From positions 1 through 64,000 of the forward strand of contig CALKPY010000007.1 in NCBI GenBank assembly GCA_937991435.1: 64,000 nt of DNA, written 5' to 3'. Made by a program: the position numbers and the translations under genes. Under the pieces are notes generated by a model. The model did no database searches. It was not told where the DNA came from and saw nothing but the letters and a program-made list of their open reading frames with translations. Positions 45,339-54,121 of this stretch are shown here, piece by piece. The first letter of the stretch is position 1. The number at the start of each line of letters is the position of its first letter. Source of the DNA: an uncultured Acidimicrobiales bacterium. Its GTDB lineage: Bacteria; Actinomycetota; Acidimicrobiia; Acidimicrobiales; UBA10347.

Positions 45339-46067
45339 CTAGACGTAATTCATATTATTTCTTCCGCAGTAGGTATCGGTAGCCCAGTGACATTCAGGAC
45401 AAAGGAGTCGCAGGTTCTCAACTCGATGGTCCGCATGGTTCCCATTGATGTGATCGAGCTGGACGCCGGGCGCTCCGTCGACTGGGTGGAATTTCTGCCA
45501 GCCGCATTCGCACCTGTTGTCCCCGAGATCCTTGAACGCTCGGACGGCCCACCTGTGCAGAGTTCCATTCGTTGAAGTTACTCCTGCTGCGTCACCACTA
45601 AACCACTTCTCTAATGCTGCATCCTTTCTCTTCTGCTCTTTGTCTCGTCTACGTTCCCGGCGGCACGGGTCGCACAGGCCTTGGACTGCGCTCCCTTTAC
45701 CTTCGCCGCACTTCGTGCAGTAGCTTCGTATTCGTTTCTTGTTTCTGGACTGACCGACGTTGTTAAAGCTTGCCGAACAGCTTCTAGAACAGAAGCCTCC
45801 TGCGTTCTTGGTCGACGTGCCGCACACCTTGCAATCCGCACTGACTCGGACAGTCTTCGATTTTCCGAAACACTTCCGGCCGCAGAATCTTTGGCCTTTA
45901 GATTGCTGCCGTGCGGTTAGCAGGTTCCCGCATTCTTCACATGGCTTGTGCGGCTTTGCCGCGGCTGTGCGGATCCGCCGTTGCTGAAAGCATTCCCTTG
46001 AGCAGAACTTCCGATCAGCGTGTTCTGCGTCGAAAAAGTCTTCGCAGTTGATGCATTGAAGTTCCAT
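45339..46067 (-). CDS. HNH endonuclease with multiple Cys2 zinc-finger repeats, inside tRNA cluster
   Basis: Repeated CxxC...FCxxxC; VQLDHINGNHADHRVENLRLLCPECHWATDTY. Confidence 0.85.
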   Translation of the reverse strand: MELQCINCEDFFDAEHADRKFCSRECFQQRRIRTAAAKPHKPCEECGNLLTARQQSKGQRFCGRKCFGKSKTVRVSADCKVCGTSTKNAGGFCSRSCSASFNNVGQSRNKKRIRSYCTKCGEGKGSAVQGLCDPCRRERRRDKEQKRKDAALEKWFSGDAAGVTSTNGTLHRWAVRAFKDLGDNRCECGWQKFHPVDGAPGVQLDHINGNHADHRVENLRLLCPECHWATDTYCGRNNMNYV

Positions 46068-46105
46068 ATGATGCCACTTTAGCGCCTACCGAAACTTCGT
46101 CTAAG

Positions 46106-46180
46106 TCGGGATGGTGGGATCTGCCCCCACACGACATCCGGTTCCCAAAACCGGTGACCTCCTGCATGGTCCTCATCCCG
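46106..46180 (-). tRNA. tRNA-Pro(TGG), no encoded CCA
   Basis: CCGGT-TTTGGGA-ACCGG anticodon arm, acceptor CGGGATG/CATCCCG. Confidence 0.8.
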
Positions 46181-46466
46181 TTGGTAAAGGGTGAGTTCGG
46201 TCCCGACTCAAATAGTTGCTGGCCCGAGGGGGCTAGCTATTGAGCGGACCGCGTGAAGGGCACGGCTGAGCACTGCAACGCCATCGACGCGACGAAGGTT
46301 GTCGTCGCCTGTCGAGTCTGCGGAGTGCGGAGGTGGCCATGGATGTCTACGGTACACGTACCTGACCACGGGCGCAAACGGATTAATCGAAGAGGATCCT
46401 GAGGATCAAAGTGCCGACCCAAACGAGGGCCGCTACGCCGAGGATGATGTCAGCGATCCAGTGCAC

Positions 46467-46634
46467 TTAGGCTTCCTCGTTCGGGTTCCAGATACCGGCG
46501 TCGAGGTCGAAGGAGGTTCCTTCGAAGTCGTTCCAAACGGTGCCTTCGTCATCGGCGAGTGCTACGTCGGCGCCAGTGTCGGCGTCAAGTACTGCGAGGA
46601 TTGCGGTGTCGAGGTTGGTGTGCGTTGCGTTCAT
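46467..46634 (-). CDS. Small acidic protein MNATHTNLDTAILAVLDADTGADVALADDEG...
   Basis: Leaderless start at promoter-family ATG. Confidence 0.65.
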   Translation of the reverse strand: MNATHTNLDTAILAVLDADTGADVALADDEGTVWNDFEGTSFDLDAGIWNPNEEA

Positions 46635-46669
46635 ATATATATTATCGACAGGATTCGCCGAAACTTGAG
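46632..46669 (-). promoter_or_regulatory. Promoter family copy
   Basis: cttgag 46664-46669, N17, attatc 46641-46646. Confidence 0.85.
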
Positions 46670-46707
46670 GCCCAACACAAACAAATTTCCGGAATGATCC
46701 GAACGGC

Positions 46708-47010
46708 CTACCCATAAGTAAACCGCTGCCGCATCTGCAGCTGGATCGCAGCGAACAACCCCATGGCATCCCGGCACATCAGTAGGTGCTCATCGCCCGC
46801 CACAGTCAGAAGCACCGACTCGGCGCCAATATTCAGCTTCAGTGAAGTGATCGCCCGGACCGGCACGGTCACCACGACCGACGACTTGAGTGCGATGTCG
46901 ACAGAAAATCGATCCACAGAGAGAGACCCATTCGCGAGTTCGAACTCGCGCGGTGCGAGCGACGCCCGCAAGGCCGCCATCTCTCCGCTCATGTCTTCAC
47001 TTTTAGGCAT
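46708..47010 (-). CDS. Hypothetical protein (internal start MPKSEDMSGEM)
   Basis: Codon bias; start uncertain. Confidence 0.5.
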   Translation of the reverse strand: MPKSEDMSGEMAALRASLAPREFELANGSLSVDRFSVDIALKSSVVVTVPVRAITSLKLNIGAESVLLTVAGDEHLLMCRDAMGLFAAIQLQMRQRFTYG

Positions 47011-47555
47011 CAGTCTGTCTCTCCTCGAAGCATCGCCGCTGGAGTCGCCGCCAGAATCCGAAGATCCGTCCACAAAGACACCGACTCGATGTAGCCGAGA
47101 TCGTACTCGACGCCGTCACGGATCTCACCATTGCGGGCCGGAGTGATCTGCCATGCCCCGGTCATGCCGGGCTGCACCCAGTTGCGGGGGTGGGAAATCA
47201 GGCCGTGATCTTCGGCTTTCTCCCACACCTCGGGCCGTGGCCCGACCAGCGACATATCGCCGAGGATGACGTTCCAAAGCTGCGTGAACTCATCGATGCT
47301 CATCTTGCGAAGCAGGCGGGTGACTGGTACCGTCTCGCCGTGCTCGTTCATCGTGCGAACTTTGAAGATGGTGAAAGCTTCGCCGAACTCGCCGACTCTG
47401 GTTTGCAGGTACATGACGGGACGGCCGAGTGTCACGAGTACAGCGATGGTAGCGAAGATGAGGACTGGCAGGGTGAGTGCCGCCAGTGGGATCGCTATGG
47501 TTAGGTCGAGTAGCCGTTTCCCGATTCGTTTGTAGAAGGTTGCGTTTACGTTCAT
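47010..47555 (-). CDS. Polyprenyl glycosylphosphotransferase (bacterial sugar transferase)
   Basis: KRLLDLTIAIPLAALTLPVLI...FTIFKVRTM...LLRKMSIDEFTQLWNVILGDMSLVGPRPE...PGMTGAWQI...DLGYIESVSLWTDLRIL. Confidence 0.93.
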   Translation of the reverse strand: MNVNATFYKRIGKRLLDLTIAIPLAALTLPVLIFATIAVLVTLGRPVMYLQTRVGEFGEAFTIFKVRTMNEHGETVPVTRLLRKMSIDEFTQLWNVILGDMSLVGPRPEVWEKAEDHGLISHPRNWVQPGMTGAWQITPARNGEIRDGVEYDLGYIESVSLWTDLRILAATPAAMLRGETD

Positions 47556-47611
47556 GTAGTCCTATCGGCACATACCACCCGATACTTTACTACAAATTCT
47601 GGGAATAGAAT

Positions 47612-47650
47612 CTAAAGTCCAGCCAAAGGGGCACCGATACAACAACCATG
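47612..47650 (+). promoter_or_regulatory. Variant of promoter family, leaderless
   Basis: ctaaag 47612-47617, N18, gataca, ATG 47648. Confidence 0.55.
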
Positions 47651-48244
47651 AGCGCAGACCAAAAACAATTCTTCGGCAGAGGAGAGGGCGGCGACGTCGA
47701 CCTAACCAAAGAAGACATACTCGAACACGAACAGCGCCGCAAAGAAGCCAAACGGGCCGATCAGATCTCGACCCTCAAGCACTACTCGACATGGGCCGCC
47801 GCCATGGTCGGCATCACACTACTACTCGGACTGCTCGGGTTCGGCTGCGTCGCGTTCATTAAAGCAGTGCAAGGCCCCACCAACCCCGACCACGTTCTCG
47901 TCGTGTCCAAAGGGACCAGACCCGAAGCACGCTACAAGCGGAACTGCACAACCAGCGTCCGCATCAACTTCGAAGGCAAACTGGAGACCTACCAGAACTG
48001 CCGGTCCGTGTTCTCCCACTACGAAGACGTGTCATCGTACGTGTGGGCAGGCTGCACCACCGACGCCGGAGGAGCGAAAGTGCCCCTCACTCGATCAGGC
48101 GACTACAAAATTTCGCAACTGATCAGCGAAGGCAAAACCAGCGACGGCGAATTCCGCTGCTCGGGGCGCGTTATCGTCGCCGAAAAAGACCTGCCCGACA
48201 TCGAGAAGATGACGTGGCGGACGTTCAAGAAACCGGAGAGCTAG
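47648..48244 (+). CDS. Single-pass membrane protein
   Basis: TM AAMVGITLLLGLLGFGCVAFI. Confidence 0.65.
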   Translation: MSADQKQFFGRGEGGDVDLTKEDILEHEQRRKEAKRADQISTLKHYSTWAAAMVGITLLLGLLGFGCVAFIKAVQGPTNPDHVLVVSKGTRPEARYKRNCTTSVRINFEGKLETYQNCRSVFSHYEDVSSYVWAGCTTDAGGAKVPLTRSGDYKISQLISEGKTSDGEFRCSGRVIVAEKDLPDIEKMTWRTFKKPES

Positions 48245-48534
48245 TCTTTCTTCGGGCGCTTTGGCGGAGCTTTAGGCTTCGCCGCAGTTTCCGTTTCTTC
48301 TGCCGGATCCGTTTGCTCATCAGGCGCATCGCCTGTTGGATCCGGTGGGGGAGGCGGATCGTTCTTTACTCGACCCGACGACTTCTTCGGCGGAGCTTCA
48401 ACCCACTCGGACCATCCGGCTTCGACACCGTCGTTCGCGATTCTCATGTCGTCTGGGTTCGATTCATCGACATCGACGATCGAGTTGTACTGGGTCCATC
48501 CGTTGAACCCGGCAAGGATTCGCATCTTAGGCAT
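48241..48534 (-). CDS. Hypothetical Pro/Lys-rich protein
   Basis: 97 aa, in lysis/tail operon. Confidence 0.55.
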   Translation of the reverse strand: MPKMRILAGFNGWTQYNSIVDVDESNPDDMRIANDGVEAGWSEWVEAPPKKSSGRVKNDPPPPPDPTGDAPDEQTDPAEETETAAKPKAPPKRPKKD

Positions 48535-48537
48535 GAT

Positions 48538-48747
48538 CTATTCTCCGTAATCGTCGCCGAACCGGCGAGCGTTCCAATCGTTGTAATCCTCGCGACCGGC
48601 GTCGCCACCCACCAGCAGGAGAAGGAAAGCGTTAACGGCGGCCAACTGAACGGCCGTCCAGCTTAGGACTTCGAACACGTGAAGCAGATCAACGAAGGCC
48701 ATGGCGATCGTGGTGAGCCATCTCGCTTTGAGGCCTAGCTTGTTCAT
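48538..48747 (-). CDS. Small membrane protein, holin candidate
   Basis: 69 aa with TM, between tail/lysis genes. Confidence 0.5.
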   Translation of the reverse strand: MNKLGLKARWLTTIAMAFVDLLHVFEVLSWTAVQLAAVNAFLLLLVGGDAGREDYNDWNARRFGDDYGE

Positions 48748-49031
48748 GGCGTGTCGGGATCCGGTTTCTTCACTGGTTCAATATCGAGTCCGAGGTGGGC
48801 GCCAATAGCAGCGACGTTCGACTCGGTTCGTTCCAACTTATCACGGAGAGTGTAGCCGCCGTTGTATGACCAGTTATCGGCGACGTCGAGCAGGCGCGGG
48901 ATCGCTTCGTCGGTCCGGTTCACGAACCTTGCAAGCTTCCGCAAAAACATGCCGATCTTGTAGACGCAGCCAGCGATAGTAACGACGGCCGCGAGGACGG
49001 CCGCCAATCGGATGATCTCTTCGGCAGACAA
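48744..49031 (-). CDS. Small membrane protein, holin-associated candidate
   Basis: N-terminal TM AVLAAVVTIAGCVYKIGMFL then coiled coil. Confidence 0.5.
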   Translation of the reverse strand: MSAEEIIRLAAVLAAVVTIAGCVYKIGMFLRKLARFVNRTDEAIPRLLDVADNWSYNGGYTLRDKLERTESNVAAIGAHLGLDIEPVKKPDPDTP

Positions 49032-49032
49032 C

Positions 49033-49272
49033 TTAGGCGAACGCTTTCGGGAGTTTTTTCAGAGGGGTTTCGACGGTCCGCGAGTGCACATTGAAGTACT
49101 TCCGTCGCCAATTCATCGGCGTGTTCATGGGAACACCACGGGATTCCAGATACTCGACCGCTGCGAGGACGTCAGCGAGGGTCGCCCCATCGAGATCTAC
49201 TCGCCAGTAAGTGGTCGTCTCGATGCCAGTGTCGGTGACCCGCTCAGAGCTTTTAGCGCTAATCTTACTCAC
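49033..49272 (-). CDS. Hypothetical protein
   Basis: 79 aa. Confidence 0.5.
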   Translation of the reverse strand: MSKISAKSSERVTDTGIETTTYWRVDLDGATLADVLAAVEYLESRGVPMNTPMNWRRKYFNVHSRTVETPLKKLPKAFA

Positions 49273-49278
49273 AGTGAA

Positions 49279-50010
49279 CTAACCCTTGGGCCGACGTGGT
49301 TTCCCCAGGGAGTCTAGTAGATCCCATGTCGCCGGGCCGACAATCCCGTCAGGAGTCAGACCCCAGATGGATTGCAGGTCCATGACTTTTCGTTGAGAGC
49401 GCTTGCCGAAAACGCCGTCGGCACGAAGGAAAAGAATTTGAGATTGAAGCCACTTCACATGGTCGACACTGTTTCTGCGGTTTGTGACAGACAGTCGCTT
49501 CTTGAGAAGCGGACGTCCCGGAGGGCGGCGAGGCCAAGGACGGACCCCATCCTCGGGCACTTTCCGTGATGGAAAGATCGACGACGAATTCCGATGCTGG
49601 AAATGCCATGCCTCGCCTGGGACTGTCGCTCGCAGTCCGTACTCGCTAGCGACCGAGGTCAGCTCCTCCCAGCTGATCTTCCACTGGAGCAGCAAGTTTT
49701 TCTTTCGGCGGAGATCAACCGCGTAGCAGAACCCATCAGGTTGCTGCATGTGCCATGAACCGCGCCACTTGCCTCCCCCAAAGATGCGGTCGGGGTTGGC
49801 GGCCAGATTGAAGCCGGGTAGCCGCCGAACCCAGCCGTCGTACAATTGCCGTTGCCGAGCGGTGGATCGGCAACCGGAAAGGATCGCGGCCTTGCCGGTA
49901 ATTCTCGGGTCTTCGAAGAAGCAATGCAGACGATCCTCAAAGACAGGCTCGAAGCCTGAGACGTTTACCTTGCTACTTGTTACCGGTAGCGGCATTAGAC
50001 CCACCAGCAA
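49279..50010 (-). CDS. Endolysin: M15 peptidase plus peptidoglycan-binding domain
   Basis: SGCRSTARQRQLYDGW...GSWHMQQPDGFCYAVDL...GEAWHFQ; DHVKWLQSQI...DGVFGKRSQRKVMDLQSIWGLTPDGIVGPATW. Confidence 0.85.
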   Translation of the reverse strand: MLVGLMPLPVTSSKVNVSGFEPVFEDRLHCFFEDPRITGKAAILSGCRSTARQRQLYDGWVRRLPGFNLAANPDRIFGGGKWRGSWHMQQPDGFCYAVDLRRKKNLLLQWKISWEELTSVASEYGLRATVPGEAWHFQHRNSSSIFPSRKVPEDGVRPWPRRPPGRPLLKKRLSVTNRRNSVDHVKWLQSQILFLRADGVFGKRSQRKVMDLQSIWGLTPDGIVGPATWDLLDSLGKPRRPKG

Positions 50011-50338
50011 TCATGGCGGCAACCTCATCCGAGATGCCGAGCTTCTTCAGCTCACCCGTGATCGCTTCCTGTTTCGCCTTCTTGCGTTCAGCCTGCCCAG
50101 CGACGAACGCTTCGAAGCTGGCCTGCGCTTCATCCGATGCTTTCAGGTCGGCCGCTACCTGCGCACGGTAATCCGACTCGCCAGCGAGGAGAGCGTTAGT
50201 GGGTTTCGGCTGGTTAGTGAGCACGCCAATCAGAACGCCTTCTTCCATCTGCGGGATAGTCACCTCCCGCTGCACGCGTCCATCTGCGGAGAACCAGTAC
50301 CGGATCTTTGTGTTCGGCGGGAATTGTTCTTCGAGCAT
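49973..50338 (-). CDS. Hypothetical virion-module protein
   Basis: 121 aa. Confidence 0.55.
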   Translation of the reverse strand: MLEEQFPPNTKIRYWFSADGRVQREVTIPQMEEGVLIGVLTNQPKPTNALLAGESDYRAQVAADLKASDEAQASFEAFVAGQAERKKAKQEAITGELKKLGISDEVAAMIAGGSNAATGNK

Positions 50339-50348
50339 CGGGTTTCTC

Positions 50349-51038
50349 CTACAGGAACGATGAGGTCTGCGCCCAAATCGACGTGTTCACGCCGCCGAGC
50401 TGCGCTGTTGCTTGCGGGCTTCCTGAGACCACGTTGTACCAGAGAGTAGCTTGCACGCAGAGGATATCGCTGTTCTTCAAAGCCCCACCGACATCGCAGG
50501 CGATGAACGTGGACGGCGGGAACGTGATGCACTGGTCGTCGGCGCCCGACTTGAACTCGACATAGGGGCGACCTGAAAGCGACGCTCCTGCCGGTGTGGT
50601 GATCAGGTAATCGAAGCCGACCTGGATATGGTCGCCGTCATCTGCTGCGATCGAGATGGGTCCCATCGAGTACTGGATCATGTGGTGAACGGGAAGACAG
50701 GATGGGTTCTGGAAGCAAGACTGAACGGTGTTGCCGGTGTTGCCTGAGCCTGAAGCGGGGATAGGGATGAAGGCTCCGTTGACCCCGCCGCCGTTCTGGC
50801 CGATGCACCATGTCCGGTCGGGGGGGAAAGCCCAGAGTCCTTCCGGTCCGCACTGTAGGCCAGATCGAGGGTTGCCGCCTGCGCAGTCGAATTCGAGTGC
50901 GAGTGCTTCGGTGAGGGTGAGGCCGTTGTATCGCGTCTGTGGTCTATCGAGGATCAGTTCAACGTTGAGGCCGTCGTTGTCGGCGAAGAGCTGAATGCAG
51001 TCTGAGTCGGGTGGCGCTAGGCATGGGACTTCAGCCAT
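50349..51038 (-). CDS. Minor tail protein-like
   Basis: Position in tail module; Cys-rich. Confidence 0.5.
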   Translation of the reverse strand: MAEVPCLAPPDSDCIQLFADNDGLNVELILDRPQTRYNGLTLTEALALEFDCAGGNPRSGLQCGPEGLWAFPPDRTWCIGQNGGGVNGAFIPIPASGSGNTGNTVQSCFQNPSCLPVHHMIQYSMGPISIAADDGDHIQVGFDYLITTPAGASLSGRPYVEFKSGADDQCITFPPSTFIACDVGGALKNSDILCVQATLWYNVVSGSPQATAQLGGVNTSIWAQTSSFL

Positions 51039-51084
51039 AAAACTGTGGCTCCGTTTCTAAGAATCGAAGCATAGTCTACTGGGC

Positions 51085-51276
51085 TTATTCTTCAGGTGTA
51101 GCGATACGCGTAACCGAACCCGACGGCACATGCCTCACAACCAGAGACCCATCCCGCTCCGTGAATTTCCACGAAGACGACGGCAACTGCCCAACCTGCT
51201 TCCGCAAAGCACGCATCTCGCGTTCAATCCGTTCGATCCGCTCAGCGAAACTCCGGTCAGTAGTTCGATCAGGCAT
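51085..51276 (-). CDS. Small coiled-coil tail-module protein
   Basis: 63 aa, ERIERIEREMRALRKQV. Confidence 0.5.
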   Translation of the reverse strand: MPDRTTDRSFAERIERIEREMRALRKQVGQLPSSSWKFTERDGSLVVRHVPSGSVTRIATPEE

Positions 51277-51280
51277 AAAC

Positions 51281-52537
51281 CTACCTTAGCGAAGAAGCGC
51301 CAAGCGGCTGCAGCATAACCTGAACGTTCCCCGACGAATCGCCCTTCACCTCTTGAAGTCGATAGATGTCCGACAGTTCAAAGCACGTAGCTGTTGAGGA
51401 CAAGCTGATCAGCGTACCTGGGCGTAGCTCATCCCAAGTCACAGGAGCGCACGGCTTCAATTGCCCATCTAGTTCGAGGAACACCGGCCGTTTCAGCTCG
51501 GCAAGCCGAGCCTCAGCTTCGTCTTCTGCGTCGACCTGATTGATAATATTCTGCTCGTCGAACACCCTTTCTAGAAGACCGGCGAATTCCGTCCAGTCTT
51601 CGCAGCAGGCTTTCCCGCAGATCGGGACTTGGTCTTCGAAGTTGTCGGTCGTGATCGTGTTCCCGGGAACTTGGAAGACCTGCCCAGTGGACTGCTCTTC
51701 TTCTTCGACTACCGTTGCGTCCGGATCTTCTTCTTCGCCGTCCGCGGGAGGGCTGAACAAGGTGGCGCCGCCATTCGGGATCACAGTGAACCCGGTAGCT
51801 ACACCGTCATCCACGCCGAAAGTTCCTTCTTCCTGTGGGGTTCCGCCCTTCACATAAACGCATGTTGCCTGATCGTTGCCTCGGATCCGGACAGTCGGCG
51901 GAGTAATGAAGTCCGACCCGTTCAAAGCGATGATGCCTTTCTCGTGATCGTTCTCCGGGCAAGTGATAACCATCATCCGGCCATGCATGTACCAATCAAT
52001 CGATCCTGTCGCGAGTTCCCGGAGACAATCAGCGACCGTCGACTTATCCTCAGCAAGAACATTGCGAGTCATGCGGGTGCCGCAATCTTCCATCTCAAGG
52101 TAGATGCCCGCCGAGTTCTCTTTCTTCATGCCGATATCGAAATAGTCCTGCCAGATCTCAGTCACCGGCGCCTGCAAATGGTTCGAGTCGACATCGATAA
52201 TCCGCCGATCGAACAAAGCCGACCAGTCGGCCGCCTTGATCTCCAAATACTGCGGGCTATAAATCACCTCGGTGATCGGCCCAAGCCAGATCACTTCACA
52301 GTTCCACGAGATCGACATCTCAACTGCCCACGGCCAGATCTGCCCGAAGTCTTCGCAGCACAGCTCACCGTCCGACATGCCGCCGAGCAGGAACTTTGCG
52401 GATGCTTCCGACGTAGCGTCGAGCTTCCGGTTCCACGAAACGTCGCCGACAGGCGCGTCATACTGGCCGAGGACTTCCTTGCAGCCTCTCGTGTACAGGG
52501 TTACTTGAACATCTTCAGCAGCGCCGAGCGTAAACAT
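51281..52537 (-). CDS. Minor tail protein (Tal/baseplate-hub-like)
   Basis: GDVSWNRKLDATSEASAKFLLGG...VIWLGPITEVIYSPQYLEIKAADWSALFDRRII. Confidence 0.7.
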   Translation of the reverse strand: MFTLGAAEDVQVTLYTRGCKEVLGQYDAPVGDVSWNRKLDATSEASAKFLLGGMSDGELCCEDFGQIWPWAVEMSISWNCEVIWLGPITEVIYSPQYLEIKAADWSALFDRRIIDVDSNHLQAPVTEIWQDYFDIGMKKENSAGIYLEMEDCGTRMTRNVLAEDKSTVADCLRELATGSIDWYMHGRMMVITCPENDHEKGIIALNGSDFITPPTVRIRGNDQATCVYVKGGTPQEEGTFGVDDGVATGFTVIPNGGATLFSPPADGEEEDPDATVVEEEEQSTGQVFQVPGNTITTDNFEDQVPICGKACCEDWTEFAGLLERVFDEQNIINQVDAEDEAEARLAELKRPVFLELDGQLKPCAPVTWDELRPGTLISLSSTATCFELSDIYRLQEVKGDSSGNVQVMLQPLGASSLR

Positions 52538-54121
52538 CTAGCAGCTAACGTTGTGCTTGATCTGAGATCCGGCAGCGAACCTCAGCTGGTTAGGGGTGCT
52601 GTCGCAATCGGCGTAAGCGACGATGCAGATCCGGGAACAAGGCTTCAGATCGAACCACTTGAAAGGGGTTCCTTGGTCGCCCGACACATACCGCCCGCCA
52701 GGGCGGGGTTCAAGACCGAAGTAATCGAGCGAAATTCTCCGACAAGCCCCGTTGATTTCCAGCGTTGAGAGCGGAGGCACTTCGGTGATCTCGTAGGTCG
52801 CGACGCGGGAGCAGCATTCCCATGCTGTGGTGAGAGCCTGGTAGGTGTTGCCGTCGATATCGACGCCTTCTTCCGGGCAGCCCGGGCAATCAGGCGGCTC
52901 CCACGTGTCAGGCAGGTCTTCCCACCCGCCGTTGAGATCCCAGTTGAAGCCATCCCATTCGTAGATCGAGATCCGAATGTTCTTCGCCGGGAAATCTGAG
53001 GGGTTGATCAGCTTGAAGACGACCGCCTCTTCAGAGACCTTCGACTCGTTCACCATGGTGCAGCAGCGCCGACGTGTGCCCCAAGGTTCGCAGAAGCACC
53101 TGTCGCCCTGAGGGCGCGGTTCTGGCGGGTCGATGTAGCCGCAGTCCGGCAGATAGTTGGACAGGCACAGAGCAATCCGGGGGGAGTCCACCGGGAGCGG
53201 CCCTGGCGGGACGATCAGGTTAGCGAGCTGCGTTGACGTGAGCCGAGACAGGCGTGTCCGTTGACGCGAGCAGCAGAAGAACTCGATCGGATACACGGTC
53301 TGCCCAAACCGCAGTCCGTCGTCTCTACCCCAGCACCATGTTGGGGGTTCGTACATGAACGGCTGTTCCGAAGTCAGCTCGAACTCGACTCTGTACTGGG
53401 TGCAGCCGCACGACTGGCAGCAGCTGCCCCGTTTCTGAATGACTTTGATCCCTTGGGTCTGCCCAACTGAACACATCGTCCGGGCGACGCCACGCCACTT
53501 AGCTCCGCCTTGGATCGCGATCTCGTCGCCGACCTTGTACGCTGCCGTCGGGTCGCCGTTCGCTGCTGCGAGAGCGACCAGTTCCGCTTCGTCGACGCTC
53601 GAACAGAAATCCGGATCGTTATCGATGCAGTACGCGGCCATGGTCAGATCGCCGAGGCCGCACACATCCAACGCCCCAAGGTTGCAAACCTTTCCGGACA
53701 CGACAGAGTCGAGCCAGTCGAGACCAAACTCCACGCCAGCGCAGGTGCGGCCGTAAAGCCAGCCGGTGAACTTGAGGCGGCGCGGCCCGTAGCGGACCGG
53801 CCCGAGCGAACCGCCTTGCCCAACGTTCTGAGCGATAGCCCGATCGGAGAACGTCGAATTGAACCCGGTTACCTTCTCAAGGTAGAACCCGGCGAACTCG
53901 TCGGAGAGCGGATCGTTCGGGCACCACCATGGCGCCGAGTCTGTAACCGGGTGCTCATAAGGCCCCTGGTATTCTTCAGGACCGAGCAGGTCTGTGTGTT
54001 GGCACGCGCAGTCCGGGAAGACCTGCATGGAAGACGGGCCGTAGCCGTTCCGCAGATACGACATGACGCGTTTGTTATTGGCGAGTTCGACGCCGTTATA
54101 GATGGCCCATGAGTGTAGCAT
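52538..54121 (-). CDS. Distal-tail/minor tail protein, Cys-rich
   Basis: Directly downstream of TMP; GVELANNKRVMSYLRNGYGP. Confidence 0.65.
   Translation of the reverse strand: MLHSWAIYNGVELANNKRVMSYLRNGYGPSSMQVFPDCACQHTDLLGPEEYQGPYEHPVTDSAPWWCPNDPLSDEFAGFYLEKVTGFNSTFSDRAIAQNVGQGGSLGPVRYGPRRLKFTGWLYGRTCAGVEFGLDWLDSVVSGKVCNLGALDVCGLGDLTMAAYCIDNDPDFCSSVDEAELVALAAANGDPTAAYKVGDEIAIQGGAKWRGVARTMCSVGQTQGIKVIQKRGSCCQSCGCTQYRVEFELTSEQPFMYEPPTWCWGRDDGLRFGQTVYPIEFFCCSRQRTRLSRLTSTQLANLIVPPGPLPVDSPRIALCLSNYLPDCGYIDPPEPRPQGDRCFCEPWGTRRRCCTMVNESKVSEEAVVFKLINPSDFPAKNIRISIYEWDGFNWDLNGGWEDLPDTWEPPDCPGCPEEGVDIDGNTYQALTTAWECCSRVATYEITEVPPLSTLEINGACRRISLDYFGLEPRPGGRYVSGDQGTPFKWFDLKPCSRICIVAYADCDSTPNQLRFAAGSQIKHNVSC

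Noticed and set aside
51629-52768. 379-aa forward ORF
   Set aside because: Antisense to tail genes; no start signal.
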